Origin: Caulobacter sp. 602-1
Lineage (GTDB): Bacteria > Pseudomonadota > Alphaproteobacteria > Caulobacterales > Caulobacteraceae
DNA length: 64,000 nt
Assembly (NCBI RefSeq): GCF_003931565.1
Contig: NZ_RRYI01000008.1
Span: forward strand, 62,001-126,000
Direction: 5' to 3'
A program made the translations under genes and the position numbers. The notes under the pieces were generated by a model. That model was not told where the DNA came from, did not search any database, and saw only the letters and a list, made by a program, of their open reading frames with translations. Positions within the stretch are counted from its first letter, which is position 1. Each line of letters begins with the position of its first letter. Positions 7,422-16,077 of this stretch are shown here, piece after piece.

Positions 7422-9896
7422 ATGGCGCGAGCCGCGCGGCGATCCACGACGGAGCTCCTCTGGGACGCGATCCGTTACGGCTGGGTCCAGCCCTGGACCG
7501 CCCGGTTCAGGGGCGGGATCATCACCGTGATCGGCGCCGTCCTGCTGCTGGCCATCGCCACCTACAACGCCACCGACCCCAGCCTCAACGCCGCCACCGG
7601 CGAGCCGGCCCGCAACGCCTTGGGCGCGCCGGGCGCGGCGATCGCCGACCTGCTGATGCAGTCGTTGGGCCTGTCCGGCTGGGGCGTGGCCCTGTTCATG
7701 CTGGTCTTCGGCGTCACCCGCGTGGCCCAGGCCGACCCGGACGCCGAGCGCAAGGACCTGCGCCAGCGCGCCGGGGTCGGCGTCCTGGGCCTGCTGGCCT
7801 TGTCCGCGACTCTGGCCGCGCCCCCGCCGCCGGCGATCTGGCAGCTGGAAAAAGGCCTGGGCGGCTTCTGGGGCGACGCCCTGCTGCACATGGTGGCCGG
7901 CGTCCTGCGCTTCGCCCACATTCCCGGCGCGACGATCGTCGCCGCCCTGTTGTTCGCCGTCGCGGCCATCGTCGCCCTGGGCTTCGCCATCGGCGTGCGC
8001 GAGGTTGATCCCGACGCCCTCCACGCCGCCGTCAGCAACGCCCTGCAGCCGCGCGTCCGCGCCGAGCCGGAACCGATGCCGGAGCCAGCCCCCAAGCCGG
8101 CCCGCGCCAAGCGGGAAAAGGCCGAGGCCCCGCCCAAGCGCGAACGCCCGGGCCGCCTGCCGCCGATCGACGCCGATGAAGACGAGGCCGTGGTCGCGGC
8201 CACGCCGACTCCGGTGTCCCGGCGCGCGCCCGAGCGGGCCTACACCCCGCCGCCGGCTCAGGACGACGAGGACGATTTCGAGGATTCGCTCGACGCTCGT
8301 CCGATGGCGATCGCCAAGCCCAAGACCGTGCCCAAGGAGTCCGGGCGCGAGGCGCGCGAGCAGCAGAAGGCCTTCGACTTCGACGACGAGGCCGGCTTCC
8401 AGCTGCCCGAGCTGGCCATGCTGGCCAAGTCCAAGCCGCGCTCGTCCGAAGTCGACGCCGCCGCCCTGCGCCAGAACGCCCGCCTGCTGGAAAGCGTGCT
8501 GGCCGAGTTCGGCGTCAAGGGCCAGATCGACCAGATCCGCCCCGGTCCCGTGGTCACCATGTACGAGCTGGTGCCGGCCCCGGGCGTCAAGACCGCCCGC
8601 GTCGTGGCCCTGGCCGACGACATCGCCCGCTCGATGAGCGTGATCTCGTGTCGCGTGGCCGTGGCCCAGGGCCGCAACGCCATCGGCATCGAGATGCCGA
8701 ACTCCAAGCGCGAGACCGTCTATCTGCGCGACCTGCTCTCGAGCGCCGACTACGAAAAGGCCAGCCAGATCCTGCCCATGGCGCTGGGCGAGACCATCGG
8801 CGGCGAACCCTATATCGCCGACCTGGCCAAGATGCCCCACCTGCTGATCGCCGGCACCACCGGCTCGGGCAAGTCGGTCGGCGTCAACGCCATGATCCTG
8901 TCGATCCTGTACAAGCTGCCGCCAGAGAAGTGCCGCTTCATTATGATCGACCCGAAGATGCTGGAACTGTCCGTCTATGACGGCATCCCGCACCTGCTGG
9001 CCCCCGTCGTGACCGATCCGAAGAAGGCCGTCGTGGCCCTGAAATGGACCGTGCGCGAGATGGAGGACCGCTATCGCCGCATGTCGAAGATCGGCGTGCG
9101 CAACATCGGCGGCTACAACGAGAAGGCCAACGAGGCGCTGGACAAGGGCGAGCACTTCGAGCGCACCGTCCAGACCGGCTTCGACGACGCCGGCCGGCCG
9201 ATCTACGAGACCGAGCAGATCCGTCCCGAGGCCATGCCCTATCTGGTCGTGGTCATCGACGAGGTCGCCGACCTGATGATGGTGGCCGGCAAGGACATCG
9301 AAGGCGCCGTCCAGCGCCTGGCCCAGATGGCCCGCGCCGCCGGCATCCACCTGATCATGGCCACCCAGCGCCCGTCGGTCGACGTCATCACCGGCACCAT
9401 CAAGGCCAACTTCCCGACCCGGATCAGCTTCCAGGTCACCAGCAAGATCGACGCCCGCACCATCCTGGGCGAGCAGGGCGCCGAGCAGCTGCTGGGCCAG
9501 GGCGACATGCTCTACATGGCCGGCGGCGGCCGCATTACCCGCCTGCACGGTCCGTTCGTCTCGGACGGCGAGGTCGAGCAGGTCGCCAAGTTCCTGCGCG
9601 ACCAGGGCATCCCGCAGTACCTGGAAGAGGTCACCGCCGGCGGCGACGAGGAACAGGAAGAGGCCATCGAGGGCGCCTTCGCCGGCGAGGGCGGGTCCAA
9701 CGACCTCTACGACCACGCGGTGGCCGTGGTCACCCGCGACCGCAAGGCCTCGACCAGCTACATTCAGCGCCGCCTGCAGATCGGCTACAACCGCGCCGCC
9801 TCGCTGATGGAGCGAATGGAGAAGGAGGGCGTCGTCGGCGCGGCCAACCACGCCGGCAAGCGCGAGATCCTGGCTCCGCCGCCGCCGCCGATGTAG
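7422..9896 (+). CDS. ftsK: DNA translocase FtsK
   Basis: The 824-residue product pumps DNA at the division septum and helps resolve the chromosome terminus. Domains in order: four to five membrane helices in the first 190 residues; a Pro/Ala/charged linker to about 320; an alpha/beta/RecA motor with Walker A GTTGSGKSVG and Walker B YLVVVIDEVADL; and a C-terminal winged-helix gamma domain (SYIQRRLQIGYNRAASLMER) that reads KOPS-type polar sequences. The ATG at 7422 has CGGAG six bases upstream; a TTG 18 bases earlier is less likely. The linker is short compared with E. coli, as in Caulobacter. lolA follows 122 bp later on the same strand. Confidence 0.96.
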   Translation: MARAARRSTTELLWDAIRYGWVQPWTARFRGGIITVIGAVLLLAIATYNATDPSLNAATGEPARNALGAPGAAIADLLMQSLGLSGWGVALFMLVFGVTRVAQADPDAERKDLRQRAGVGVLGLLALSATLAAPPPPAIWQLEKGLGGFWGDALLHMVAGVLRFAHIPGATIVAALLFAVAAIVALGFAIGVREVDPDALHAAVSNALQPRVRAEPEPMPEPAPKPARAKREKAEAPPKRERPGRLPPIDADEDEAVVAATPTPVSRRAPERAYTPPPAQDDEDDFEDSLDARPMAIAKPKTVPKESGREAREQQKAFDFDDEAGFQLPELAMLAKSKPRSSEVDAAALRQNARLLESVLAEFGVKGQIDQIRPGPVVTMYELVPAPGVKTARVVALADDIARSMSVISCRVAVAQGRNAIGIEMPNSKRETVYLRDLLSSADYEKASQILPMALGETIGGEPYIADLAKMPHLLIAGTTGSGKSVGVNAMILSILYKLPPEKCRFIMIDPKMLELSVYDGIPHLLAPVVTDPKKAVVALKWTVREMEDRYRRMSKIGVRNIGGYNEKANEALDKGEHFERTVQTGFDDAGRPIYETEQIRPEAMPYLVVVIDEVADLMMVAGKDIEGAVQRLAQMARAAGIHLIMATQRPSVDVITGTIKANFPTRISFQVTSKIDARTILGEQGAEQLLGQGDMLYMAGGGRITRLHGPFVSDGEVEQVAKFLRDQGIPQYLEEVTAGGDEEQEEAIEGAFAGEGGSNDLYDHAVAVVTRDRKASTSYIQRRLQIGYNRAASLMERMEKEGVVGAANHAGKREILAPPPPPM

Positions 9897-10018
9897 GAAA
9901 CCTTGGCCGTGCGGGCGCGTTCCTGACGCTCCCAACCTGAACGGCGCTTCATCGGGGCGCCGGAAAATGGCCTTGCGACGGCCTTCGCGCAGGCAAAGGT
10001 TGCCGCTAAGGAGTTCGC

Positions 10019-10660
10019 ATGAACACTCGCCGTTTCCTTCTGGCGGCCGGCCTGGCCGCCGCGATCGCTTCTCCGGCTCTGGCGCAAGGCGCCAAGCCCG
10101 TGCCGGCCACCCTGACCGCCGAACAAAAGGCCCTGCTGGACAAGGCCACGGCCTATATCCAGGGCCTGGGCTCGGCCAAGGGCCGCTTCGTGCAGACCGA
10201 CGCGCGCGGGACCCAGACGCAGGGCGCCTTCTACATGCAGCGTCCGGGCAAGGCGCGGTTCGCCTATGACCCGCCAGCCGGCCTGCTGGTCGTTAGTAAC
10301 GGCAACAACGTCAACATCTTCGACAGCCGGCTGAAGACCTATGAGAGCTATCCGCTCAGCAAGACGCCGCTGAACCTGCTGCTGGCCCGTGAGGTCCGCC
10401 TGGATCGCGGCGTGATCATCACCGACATCCGGCCGCTGGCCGACGGCTTCACCATCGTCGCCCAGGACGCCAAGCGCCAGGCGCTGGGCCGGATCTCGAT
10501 GGACTTCTCCAATTCGCCGGTCGGCCTGATGGGCTGGACGGTCACCGACATCAAGGGCGGCCAGATTCGGGTGCGCCTGATCGATTTCGCCGAGACTTCG
10601 GCGCTGGATCCCAAGCTCTTCGTGCTGACGGATCCCCGTCGTCGGGTCGGCAAGCCCTAG
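10019..10660 (+). CDS. lolA: Outer-membrane lipoprotein carrier protein LolA
   Basis: The 213-residue periplasmic product has a signal peptide (MNTRRFLLAAGLAAAIASPA, then LAQ) and the LolA fold. Motifs include AKGRFVQTDARGTQTQGAFY, RPGKARFAYDPP and the later strand GGQIRVRLIDF. It ferries lipoproteins from LolCDE to the outer membrane. The ATG at 10019 has AAGGAG upstream. The order ftsK-lolA is common in alphaproteobacteria, as it is in E. coli. It suits a genome that here also encodes several lipoproteins (LptE, MltA, the DUF3576 protein). Confidence 0.92.
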   Translation: MNTRRFLLAAGLAAAIASPALAQGAKPVPATLTAEQKALLDKATAYIQGLGSAKGRFVQTDARGTQTQGAFYMQRPGKARFAYDPPAGLLVVSNGNNVNIFDSRLKTYESYPLSKTPLNLLLAREVRLDRGVIITDIRPLADGFTIVAQDAKRQALGRISMDFSNSPVGLMGWTVTDIKGGQIRVRLIDFAETSALDPKLFVLTDPRRRVGKP

Positions 10661-10736
10661 TTGTTCCTGGGCATAAGCTCGATGCCAGGCTGAATGTGAC
10701 ATTACCACAACAGGCAAGAATCAACCGATCTCGGGG

Positions 10737-10766
10737 TTGACTTAAAGTTTTGAAGTGGCATATTTA
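10737..10766 (+). promoter_or_regulatory. Sigma-70-type promoter for candidate small RNA
   Basis: TTGACT at 10737-10742 and ATATTT at 10760-10765 are separated by 17 bases, a close fit to the housekeeping promoter. An extra TATTTA register overlaps. Transcription would start near 10772. It is the only strong promoter-like sequence in the lolA-xthA gap. Confidence 0.6.
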
Positions 10767-10770
10767 ACAC

Positions 10771-10891
10771 GCATGGCGAAGAGCGACCGACCCGCGCTTC
10801 GCAAACCGTGCCGGATCCTATCCCCTCCCGGCGGCGGCATGAGAGACTAGACTTTCGCCCCAACGCCCCTGCGTTGGGGCGTTTTTCTTTT
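10771..10891 (+). ncRNA. Candidate trans-acting small RNA with C-rich loop
   Basis: This segment of about 120 nt has a promoter in front and a perfect intrinsic terminator behind, but no reading frame. A strong first hairpin forms between 10776-10785 (GCGAAGAGCG) and 10793-10802 (CGCGCTTCGC), 9 of 10 pairs, extended by GCATGG with CCGTGC. A second hairpin (GCCGG at 10810-10814 with CCGGC at 10828-10832) holds the loop ATCCTATCCCCTC, whose C-rich core can pair with Shine-Dalgarno sequences. Alphaproteobacterial regulatory RNAs often have such anti-SD loops, and the stress RNA GsrN of C. crescentus has a C-rich loop. No EcfG-type GGAAC promoter is seen, so identity with GsrN is not claimed. Confidence 0.5.
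10856..10891 (+). terminator. Intrinsic terminator of the candidate small RNA
   Basis: CGCCCCAACG (10856-10865) pairs perfectly with CGTTGGGGCG (10872-10881) over a six-base loop and is followed by TTTTTCTTTT. This is the best intrinsic terminator on the left half of the window. Confidence 0.85.
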
Positions 10892-10918
10892 AGTGCGCCG
10901 GCCCCTCGGCCGGCTGAG

Positions 10919-10947
10919 GGCCCCTGCGTTGGGGCGTTTTTCTTTTC
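10919..10947 (+). repeat. Truncated second copy of the terminator
   Basis: About 55 bases after the first terminator the sequence CCCCTGCGTTGGGGCG plus TTTTTCTTTT recurs exactly, but without the left arm, so the stem shrinks to GCCCC/GGGGC. A short tandem duplication is the simplest origin. It may act as a weak back-up terminator in front of xthA. Confidence 0.65.
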
Positions 10948-10977
10948 AGGCGTCGGCAAACCCCCTAAAGCCAAGCC

Positions 10978-11784
10978 ATGCGCCTTCGTATCGCCACCTG
11001 GAACGTCAATTCCGTCCGTCTCCGCGCCGAACAGGCCGCCCGCTTCGTCGACGAGCAGGCCCCGGATGTCCTGTGCATGCAGGAGATCAAGTGCCAGGAG
11101 GGCGAGTTCCCGCGCGAAGCCTTCGAGGCCATGGGCCTGAAGCACCTGAAGATCGCCGGCCAGAAGGGCTGGCATGGGGTGGCCATCGCCTCGCGCCTGC
11201 CGTTCGAGGATGTCCCGACCCTGATGAACTGCCGCGAGGGCCATGCCCGGTGCGTCGCGGTCAAGGTGGCCGGCGTCGACATCCAGAACTTCTACATCCC
11301 GGCCGGCGGCGATACGCCCGACCGCATCGGCAATCCGAAGTTCGACCACAAGCTGGACTTCTACGAGACCCTGACCGCCGCCCTGAAGAAGCGCGACCCC
11401 AAAGCGCCGCTGATCGTCACCGGCGACCTCAACATCGCACCGGGCGAGAACGACGTCTGGAGCCACCGTCAGATGCTCAAGGTGGTCAGTCACACCCCGG
11501 CCGAGATCGAGGCCTTCGACGCGATGATGAAGTCGATGGACCTGCTGGACCTGCCGCGCCTGGCGACGCCGGAGCCGGAGAAGCTGTTCAGCTGGTGGAG
11601 CTATCGCGCCGCCGACTTCCGCAAGTCCAACCGCGGCCTGCGCCTGGACCACATCCTGGCCAGCCCCGGTCTGCGCGACGCAGCGATCGTGGACGGCAAG
11701 GTCTCCTCGCGCGTCCACGACACCGTCCGGGAATGGGAGCGTCCCAGCGACCACGCCCCGGTCACGGCGGACCTGAAGATCTAG
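10978..11784 (+). CDS. xthA: Exodeoxyribonuclease III (AP endonuclease)
   Basis: The 268-residue product is an exonuclease III-family base-excision repair enzyme. It opens with MRLRIATWNVNSVRLRAEQA. The metal-binding Glu is in LCMQEIKCQ, the catalytic Asp/Asn pair in VTGDLNIAP, and the terminal Asp-His in RPSDHAPVTADL. The frame starts only 30 bases after the second terminator copy and has no clear Shine-Dalgarno. Its transcript may therefore be leaderless, very short-leadered, or depend on read-through. It converges on the beta-propeller-like gene and overlaps its end by four bases. Confidence 0.94.
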   Translation: MRLRIATWNVNSVRLRAEQAARFVDEQAPDVLCMQEIKCQEGEFPREAFEAMGLKHLKIAGQKGWHGVAIASRLPFEDVPTLMNCREGHARCVAVKVAGVDIQNFYIPAGGDTPDRIGNPKFDHKLDFYETLTAALKKRDPKAPLIVTGDLNIAPGENDVWSHRQMLKVVSHTPAEIEAFDAMMKSMDLLDLPRLATPEPEKLFSWWSYRAADFRKSNRGLRLDHILASPGLRDAAIVDGKVSSRVHDTVREWERPSDHAPVTADLKI

Positions 11785-12605
11785 CGGATCGGAGCCGGGG
11801 CCTTCATCGCCAGGATCTCGCGCGTCTTGCGCGTGATGCCGTAGAGCATGCCCTTGTCGCTCTCGTCCCAATCGATCGCCTGGCCCTCCGCCTCCATGGG
11901 CAGGGTCGCCAGATGGTCCAGCACGCCGCCGCCCGCAGGCAGGGCGACGACATAGAGTTCGGGAAGGTCGTGGCCGCTGAGATAGAGCCGCCCGTCCGGC
12001 CCCCAGCCGCCGCCTGAAATGCTCATCGGCTTGATGCGCTCCAGGATCGAGGCGGGCAGGGCCCAGGCCTCGAGGCGGCGCCACTGGGCGTCGAACTTGA
12101 CCAAGGTCGTATGGCGATGGTCGCGCGGAGGCTCGCCGCCCTTGCCGTCGTAGTTGGCGAACATCGCCCACCAGAAGCCGTCGCGCCGATCCACCCAGGT
12201 GATCGACCCCGCGCCCATGCCCAGGGCGACGCTGCGCCGGTGAGCCAGGGTGACGGGATCGAACATCTCCACCGTGCTGACCTGGGGCACGCCCGGAAAG
12301 TTCGAACTGGCGCAGACCAGATCGCCGCCGATCAGGGCGCACGAATTGATGTGCGGGAAGCGCGACTTCTCGCCGACCCACTCCGCTCTGGTCTCGCCGG
12401 TCTTCTTGTCCAGGCGCGTGATGCGGAAATTGCTGACCGCGTAGACGTCCTTCGGCCCGACCGCCACGCCCTGGCTGGCGGTGCTGGCATAGCGCCGCAC
12501 GGTCTCGAAGCCCACGGCCTCGAGACCGGGGGGTGAGGGGCCGGCCGGAGCGGGTTCGGCGGCGGCGACCTGGAGGCCCGCCGCCAGGATCAGGGCGATC
12601 GACAT
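11781..12605 (-). CDS. Exported beta-propeller-like protein of unknown function
   Basis: The 274-residue product has a short hydrophobic leader (MSIALILAAGLQVAAAEPAP) and repeats typical of YncE/SMP-30-like propellers: VGPKDVYAVSNFRITRLDKK, DLVCASSNFPGVPQVSTVEM, MSISGGGWGPDGRLYLSGHD. The repeats end with similar strands, DWDESDKGMLYGITRKT. It follows the TonB receptor by 14 bp on the same strand, so the pair is probably one transcript. It may process or bind the receptor's cargo in the periplasm. The ligand is not known, and no catalytic motif was recognised. Confidence 0.65.
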   Translation of the reverse strand: MSIALILAAGLQVAAAEPAPAGPSPPGLEAVGFETVRRYASTASQGVAVGPKDVYAVSNFRITRLDKKTGETRAEWVGEKSRFPHINSCALIGGDLVCASSNFPGVPQVSTVEMFDPVTLAHRRSVALGMGAGSITWVDRRDGFWWAMFANYDGKGGEPPRDHRHTTLVKFDAQWRRLEAWALPASILERIKPMSISGGGWGPDGRLYLSGHDLPELYVVALPAGGGVLDHLATLPMEAEGQAIDWDESDKGMLYGITRKTREILAMKAPAPIR

Positions 12606-12619
12606 GGTCTGGTTCCCAA

Positions 12620-15199
12620 TCAGAAGTTGAAGCTCGCGCCGACCCAGTAGGTGCGACCATAGTTGGCCCATTCCTGCAGGTTGCGGCGCTTGGGACCCGT
12701 CACCTCCTGGCGGCCGGTATTGGACAGGTTCTGGCCCTCGACGAACAGGCTGATACGGTCGTTCCAGCGCCAGGACAGGCTGGCGTCGAACACGTGACGA
12801 CCTTTCCAGTACTGGTCCGAATTGACGTTGCCGTCGTTGATCGTCTCGAGCTGGCCGCCGATATAGTTGTGCGACACCCGGGCCTCGAACGGACCGCGCT
12901 GATAGTAGATCGACTCGTTGGTGGTGATCTCGGGCTGCTGGAACAGGCCGGTCACGCGCGGGCCGGTCGAGGTCAGGAACGTGAACTCGGTGTCCAGCCA
13001 GGTGACGTTGCCGTTGAAGCCGAAGCCGTCGAACGGCGCGGGCAGAAAGGTGAAGGCCTGCTGCACGGCGAACTCGACGCCCTTGATCTTGGCGGTCTCG
13101 GCGTTGCGCGGGGTCGAGATCAGCACCGTCTCGATCCCGCGGCCGACGTCCATCTGGGCGGTGGAGGACAGGGTGAAGATCTCGTTCTTGATGTCCTTGG
13201 AGAACACGGCCAGCGAAACCATGCCGTCCGTCGGATAGTATTCCAGCGACAGGTCGAGGTCCTCGCTCTTGCGGGCCTTCAGGTCCGGATTGCCGCGCGA
13301 CAGAGTGGGCTGGCTGCCATCGAAACTGAGGTTTTCCGTCGCCGCCAGCGAGCCGTAGTCTGGACGGCCGATCGTGTTGGTCCAAGCCGCCCGGACGATC
13401 ACATCGGCGCGTGGCTTCCATTGCAGGTGCAGGCTGGGCAGCCAGTTCCCATAGCTGCCGCTGTTCGAGACCGGCGTCAGGACGCCCGCCGTGGTGCGCA
13501 CGGCGTCGGACTCGACCTTGGTCCGCTCATAGCGGACGCCGCCCAGCACCGTCAGGTCGCCGAACTGGTAGCTGCCCTGGACATAGCCCGCCTGCACATC
13601 CTCGCTGACGTCGTAGTTGCCAGTCGGGGCGGTGACCGTCGTCGTGAAACGGGCGCGATTGGCGCGGAAGAAGGCCATGGCCGCGTCGGCGTCGATGCGC
13701 GGCGTCAGAAGATAGCGGCCGGCGATCAGTTCGCTCGGACCCGGCTTGTCGACCTCGGCCAGGGTGTAGGTGAAGCCCGTTCCCGCCCGATAGTTGACCT
13801 GCGAGCTCCGGAAGTCCCGGTCGCTGGAGCGCAGCACGCCGCCGAACTTCAGCTTCCACGCGCCGCCGTCGTCATGGGCGAGATCGAGCCTGGCCTGGGT
13901 GGTGTTCTCGTTGGTCTTGGTCAGGGCCTGGCGATGCTGCTGCAGCACATAGTTGGCTGGATCGCGCATCGCCGCGTCATTCACCGACGTGAAGATCGGG
14001 AACAGCGGATTGGTGGTGTCGTAGGTGAAGGCGTAGTTGGCGCCCTGGGCGTCCACCGTGCGGAACTCGACCGACTCGTTGGGCACCTTCAGGCCGGCCA
14101 GCGAATAGACCAGGTCCCCGCTCGCCTTCCAGCCCTTGGCGAAATCCCACGCGAAGCCGGTTCGCGCCAGGCCGATCTCGCGGGTGGTGATCGGCTGGTT
14201 CAATTGGATGATGCCCCGGCCGCGGGCGAACGAGCCGCTGGTCTGGGTCTGGTTGGCGACGTTGCCCAGAGGCTCGATGCGATATTCGATCCGCTCCTCG
14301 TCGTCTTCCATGCGCGAGGCGAGGATCGAGGCGTCCCAGCGGAAAGCGTCGCTAGGACGGTATTCGATCTTGGCGTTCACGCCGCTGCGCTGCTTGGTGT
14401 TGTTGTACCAGAACAGGCGGACCTGGGTGGGCACCTGGATGCCGTTGCCGGTCGGAGACCCCGACGGTGTCGGCGCGCCGGCGGCGGTATATTCGCGGAC
14501 GCTGGGGTCGGCGGATTCGACTTGTGGAATGTCGTAGTCCAGCTGCTCTTGAGAGGCGCCGATCACGACGCCCCACTGATCCTCGGCCCCGAAGGTGCGG
14601 CCGGCGGCGAAGGCCAGGCGGTACGAAGGCTTGTCGTTGCGCACGTCGCCGCTGCGCTCGTAGTGGCCGTAAGAGGCCATGCCGTTGAAGAACGGACGCT
14701 TGGCGTCGAAAGCGCTGCGGGTGGTGACGTTGATCACGCCGCCGATGGCGTTGCCGTCGTTCTCCGGCGTCACCGTCTTGATCACCTCCAGCCGGCCCGC
14801 CATCACCGAGGGCACGATGTCCATCGGCACGGTGCGGCCGCTCTCGTCGACCGAGGCCACCAGGGCCCCGTCGATGGTCGTGCGGTTATAGGTCGAGCGC
14901 AGGCCGCGGATGACCGGGAAGCGCGGCTCGCCCTGGTCTTCCATGACCGAAATGCCGGGGATACGGCGCAGGGCGGCGGCGGTGTTGTGGTCGGGGAGCT
15001 TGCCGATGTCGTCGGCCGAAACCACGTCCGAAACCACGAAGGCCTCGCGCTTCACCGCGATGGCGGCGCGTTGGGCTTCGCGCTGGCCCGTGATCACCAC
15101 TTCTTCGACGGCGGTCGAGTCCTGGGCGAAGGCGGCAAACGGCGCGCACAGGGCGCTGGTGGCCAGCAGGCCGGCGATCAGATTCTGAGACTTCGACAC
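12620..15199 (-). CDS. TonB-dependent outer-membrane receptor
   Basis: The 859-residue product has a signal peptide (first 25 residues, ending AAFAQ) and a TonB-box-like stretch EEVVITGQRE. A plug domain follows with LRRIPGISVMEDQGE, IRGLRSTYNRTTIDGALVAS and EVIKTVTPENDGNAIGGVIN. A large beta barrel follows and ends in the terminal aromatic GASFNF used for outer-membrane assembly. The plug style matches receptors often linked to carbohydrate uptake in Caulobacter and Xanthomonas. The substrate is unknown. No riboswitch, Fur-like box or sugar operator was identified in the 136 bp upstream. The downstream propeller-like gene is the likely partner. Confidence 0.93.
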   Translation of the reverse strand: MSKSQNLIAGLLATSALCAPFAAFAQDSTAVEEVVITGQREAQRAAIAVKREAFVVSDVVSADDIGKLPDHNTAAALRRIPGISVMEDQGEPRFPVIRGLRSTYNRTTIDGALVASVDESGRTVPMDIVPSVMAGRLEVIKTVTPENDGNAIGGVINVTTRSAFDAKRPFFNGMASYGHYERSGDVRNDKPSYRLAFAAGRTFGAEDQWGVVIGASQEQLDYDIPQVESADPSVREYTAAGAPTPSGSPTGNGIQVPTQVRLFWYNNTKQRSGVNAKIEYRPSDAFRWDASILASRMEDDEERIEYRIEPLGNVANQTQTSGSFARGRGIIQLNQPITTREIGLARTGFAWDFAKGWKASGDLVYSLAGLKVPNESVEFRTVDAQGANYAFTYDTTNPLFPIFTSVNDAAMRDPANYVLQQHRQALTKTNENTTQARLDLAHDDGGAWKLKFGGVLRSSDRDFRSSQVNYRAGTGFTYTLAEVDKPGPSELIAGRYLLTPRIDADAAMAFFRANRARFTTTVTAPTGNYDVSEDVQAGYVQGSYQFGDLTVLGGVRYERTKVESDAVRTTAGVLTPVSNSGSYGNWLPSLHLQWKPRADVIVRAAWTNTIGRPDYGSLAATENLSFDGSQPTLSRGNPDLKARKSEDLDLSLEYYPTDGMVSLAVFSKDIKNEIFTLSSTAQMDVGRGIETVLISTPRNAETAKIKGVEFAVQQAFTFLPAPFDGFGFNGNVTWLDTEFTFLTSTGPRVTGLFQQPEITTNESIYYQRGPFEARVSHNYIGGQLETINDGNVNSDQYWKGRHVFDASLSWRWNDRISLFVEGQNLSNTGRQEVTGPKRRNLQEWANYGRTYWVGASFNF

Positions 15200-15335
15200 G
15201 GGACCCCTCCAGCGTTTCGGATGGCTGGGCGATAGGGGGTCTTGGCGACAGGGAGGCGAAGGTTCCGTCTCGTTTCGACGACAAGAAAACTAGGATTTCT
15301 CTACAGGCGACGCGCCGTTCGCGCCGGCCGTGTCG

Positions 15336-16046
15336 TCAGCCCTCGGCCGCGACGATCCCCTGCTTGATCCAGAGCGCCGAGTCCTTGAGGTTCTTTCGGA
15401 TCCAGGCGGCGTGCAGTTCCCGCTCGGCGTCGGTCGAGCGGGGCGCCAGCGGGCGGGGACGGGCGCCGTACGAGCCCTGGATCGCCGCCGAGACCGACAG
15501 GGCCTCGACATGGGTCAGTTCCAGAGCGCGTTCCTTGCCGCCCTGCAGTTCCAGATAGACCTCGGCCAGCAGGTGCGAGTCGATCAGCGCCCCGTGCTTG
15601 TCGCGGCTGTCCAGGCTGATCTTGAAGCGTTTGCACAGCGCGTCGAGCGAGTTGTACATGCCCGGAAAGCGCTTCTTGGCCATGGCCAGGGTGTCGATCC
15701 AGCGCTCCTCGTGGATCGGCGCGCGACCGCACTTCTCCAGTTCGAAATTGACGAACGAGCGGTCGAAGGCGGCGTTGTGGGCGACCACGACGCTGTCGCC
15801 GACGAAGTCGATGAACCTGTCGGCGATCTCGTGGAACTTCGGCTTGCCCGTCAGGAAGGCCGACGACAGGCCGTGAACCTTTTCGGCCTCGGCCGGCATG
15901 TCGCGCAGCGGGTCGCAATATTCATGGAACGAGCGGCCGGTCGGCATGAAGTCGACCACCTCGATGCAGCCGATTTCGACCAGGCGATCGCCCGTCTTCG
16001 GATCGAAGCCGGTGGTTTCGGTGTCGAGGATGATTTCCCGGGCCAT
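15336..16046 (-). CDS. dnaQ: DNA polymerase III epsilon subunit (proofreading exonuclease)
   Basis: The 236-residue product is a DEDDh 3'-5' exonuclease, proofreading within the replicase core. Exo I is LDTETTGFDPKTGDRLVEIG. Exo II lies around VVAHNAAFDRSFVNFELEK. Exo III is HGALIDSHLLAEVYLELQGG, with the catalytic His and Asp. A C-terminal tail probably tethers it to the polymerase. It is the last gene of the minus-strand operon that starts at the origin, 31 bp after coaE. Confidence 0.95.
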   Translation of the reverse strand: MAREIILDTETTGFDPKTGDRLVEIGCIEVVDFMPTGRSFHEYCDPLRDMPAEAEKVHGLSSAFLTGKPKFHEIADRFIDFVGDSVVVAHNAAFDRSFVNFELEKCGRAPIHEERWIDTLAMAKKRFPGMYNSLDALCKRFKISLDSRDKHGALIDSHLLAEVYLELQGGKERALELTHVEALSVSAAIQGSYGARPRPLAPRSTDAERELHAAWIRKNLKDSALWIKQGIVAAEG

Positions 16047-16077
16047 GTTTCTTCAATGCCGCCGTTCGGGGCGGGCT

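Noticed and set aside
7155..9935. 926-residue open frame antisense to ftsK
   Set aside because: It is the mirror of a GC-rich gene; composition is repetitive Gly/His/Asp-Val-Ala and lacks domains, while FtsK motifs are on the other strand.
10771..10891. 6S RNA or SRP RNA as the identity of the small RNA
   Set aside because: No large 6S-type bubble and no GNAR tetraloop of SRP RNA; neighbours also differ.
12533..15235. 900-residue open frame antisense to the TonB receptor
   Set aside because: Same GC-bias artefact; the receptor strand has a signal peptide, plug motifs and the terminal aromatic residue.
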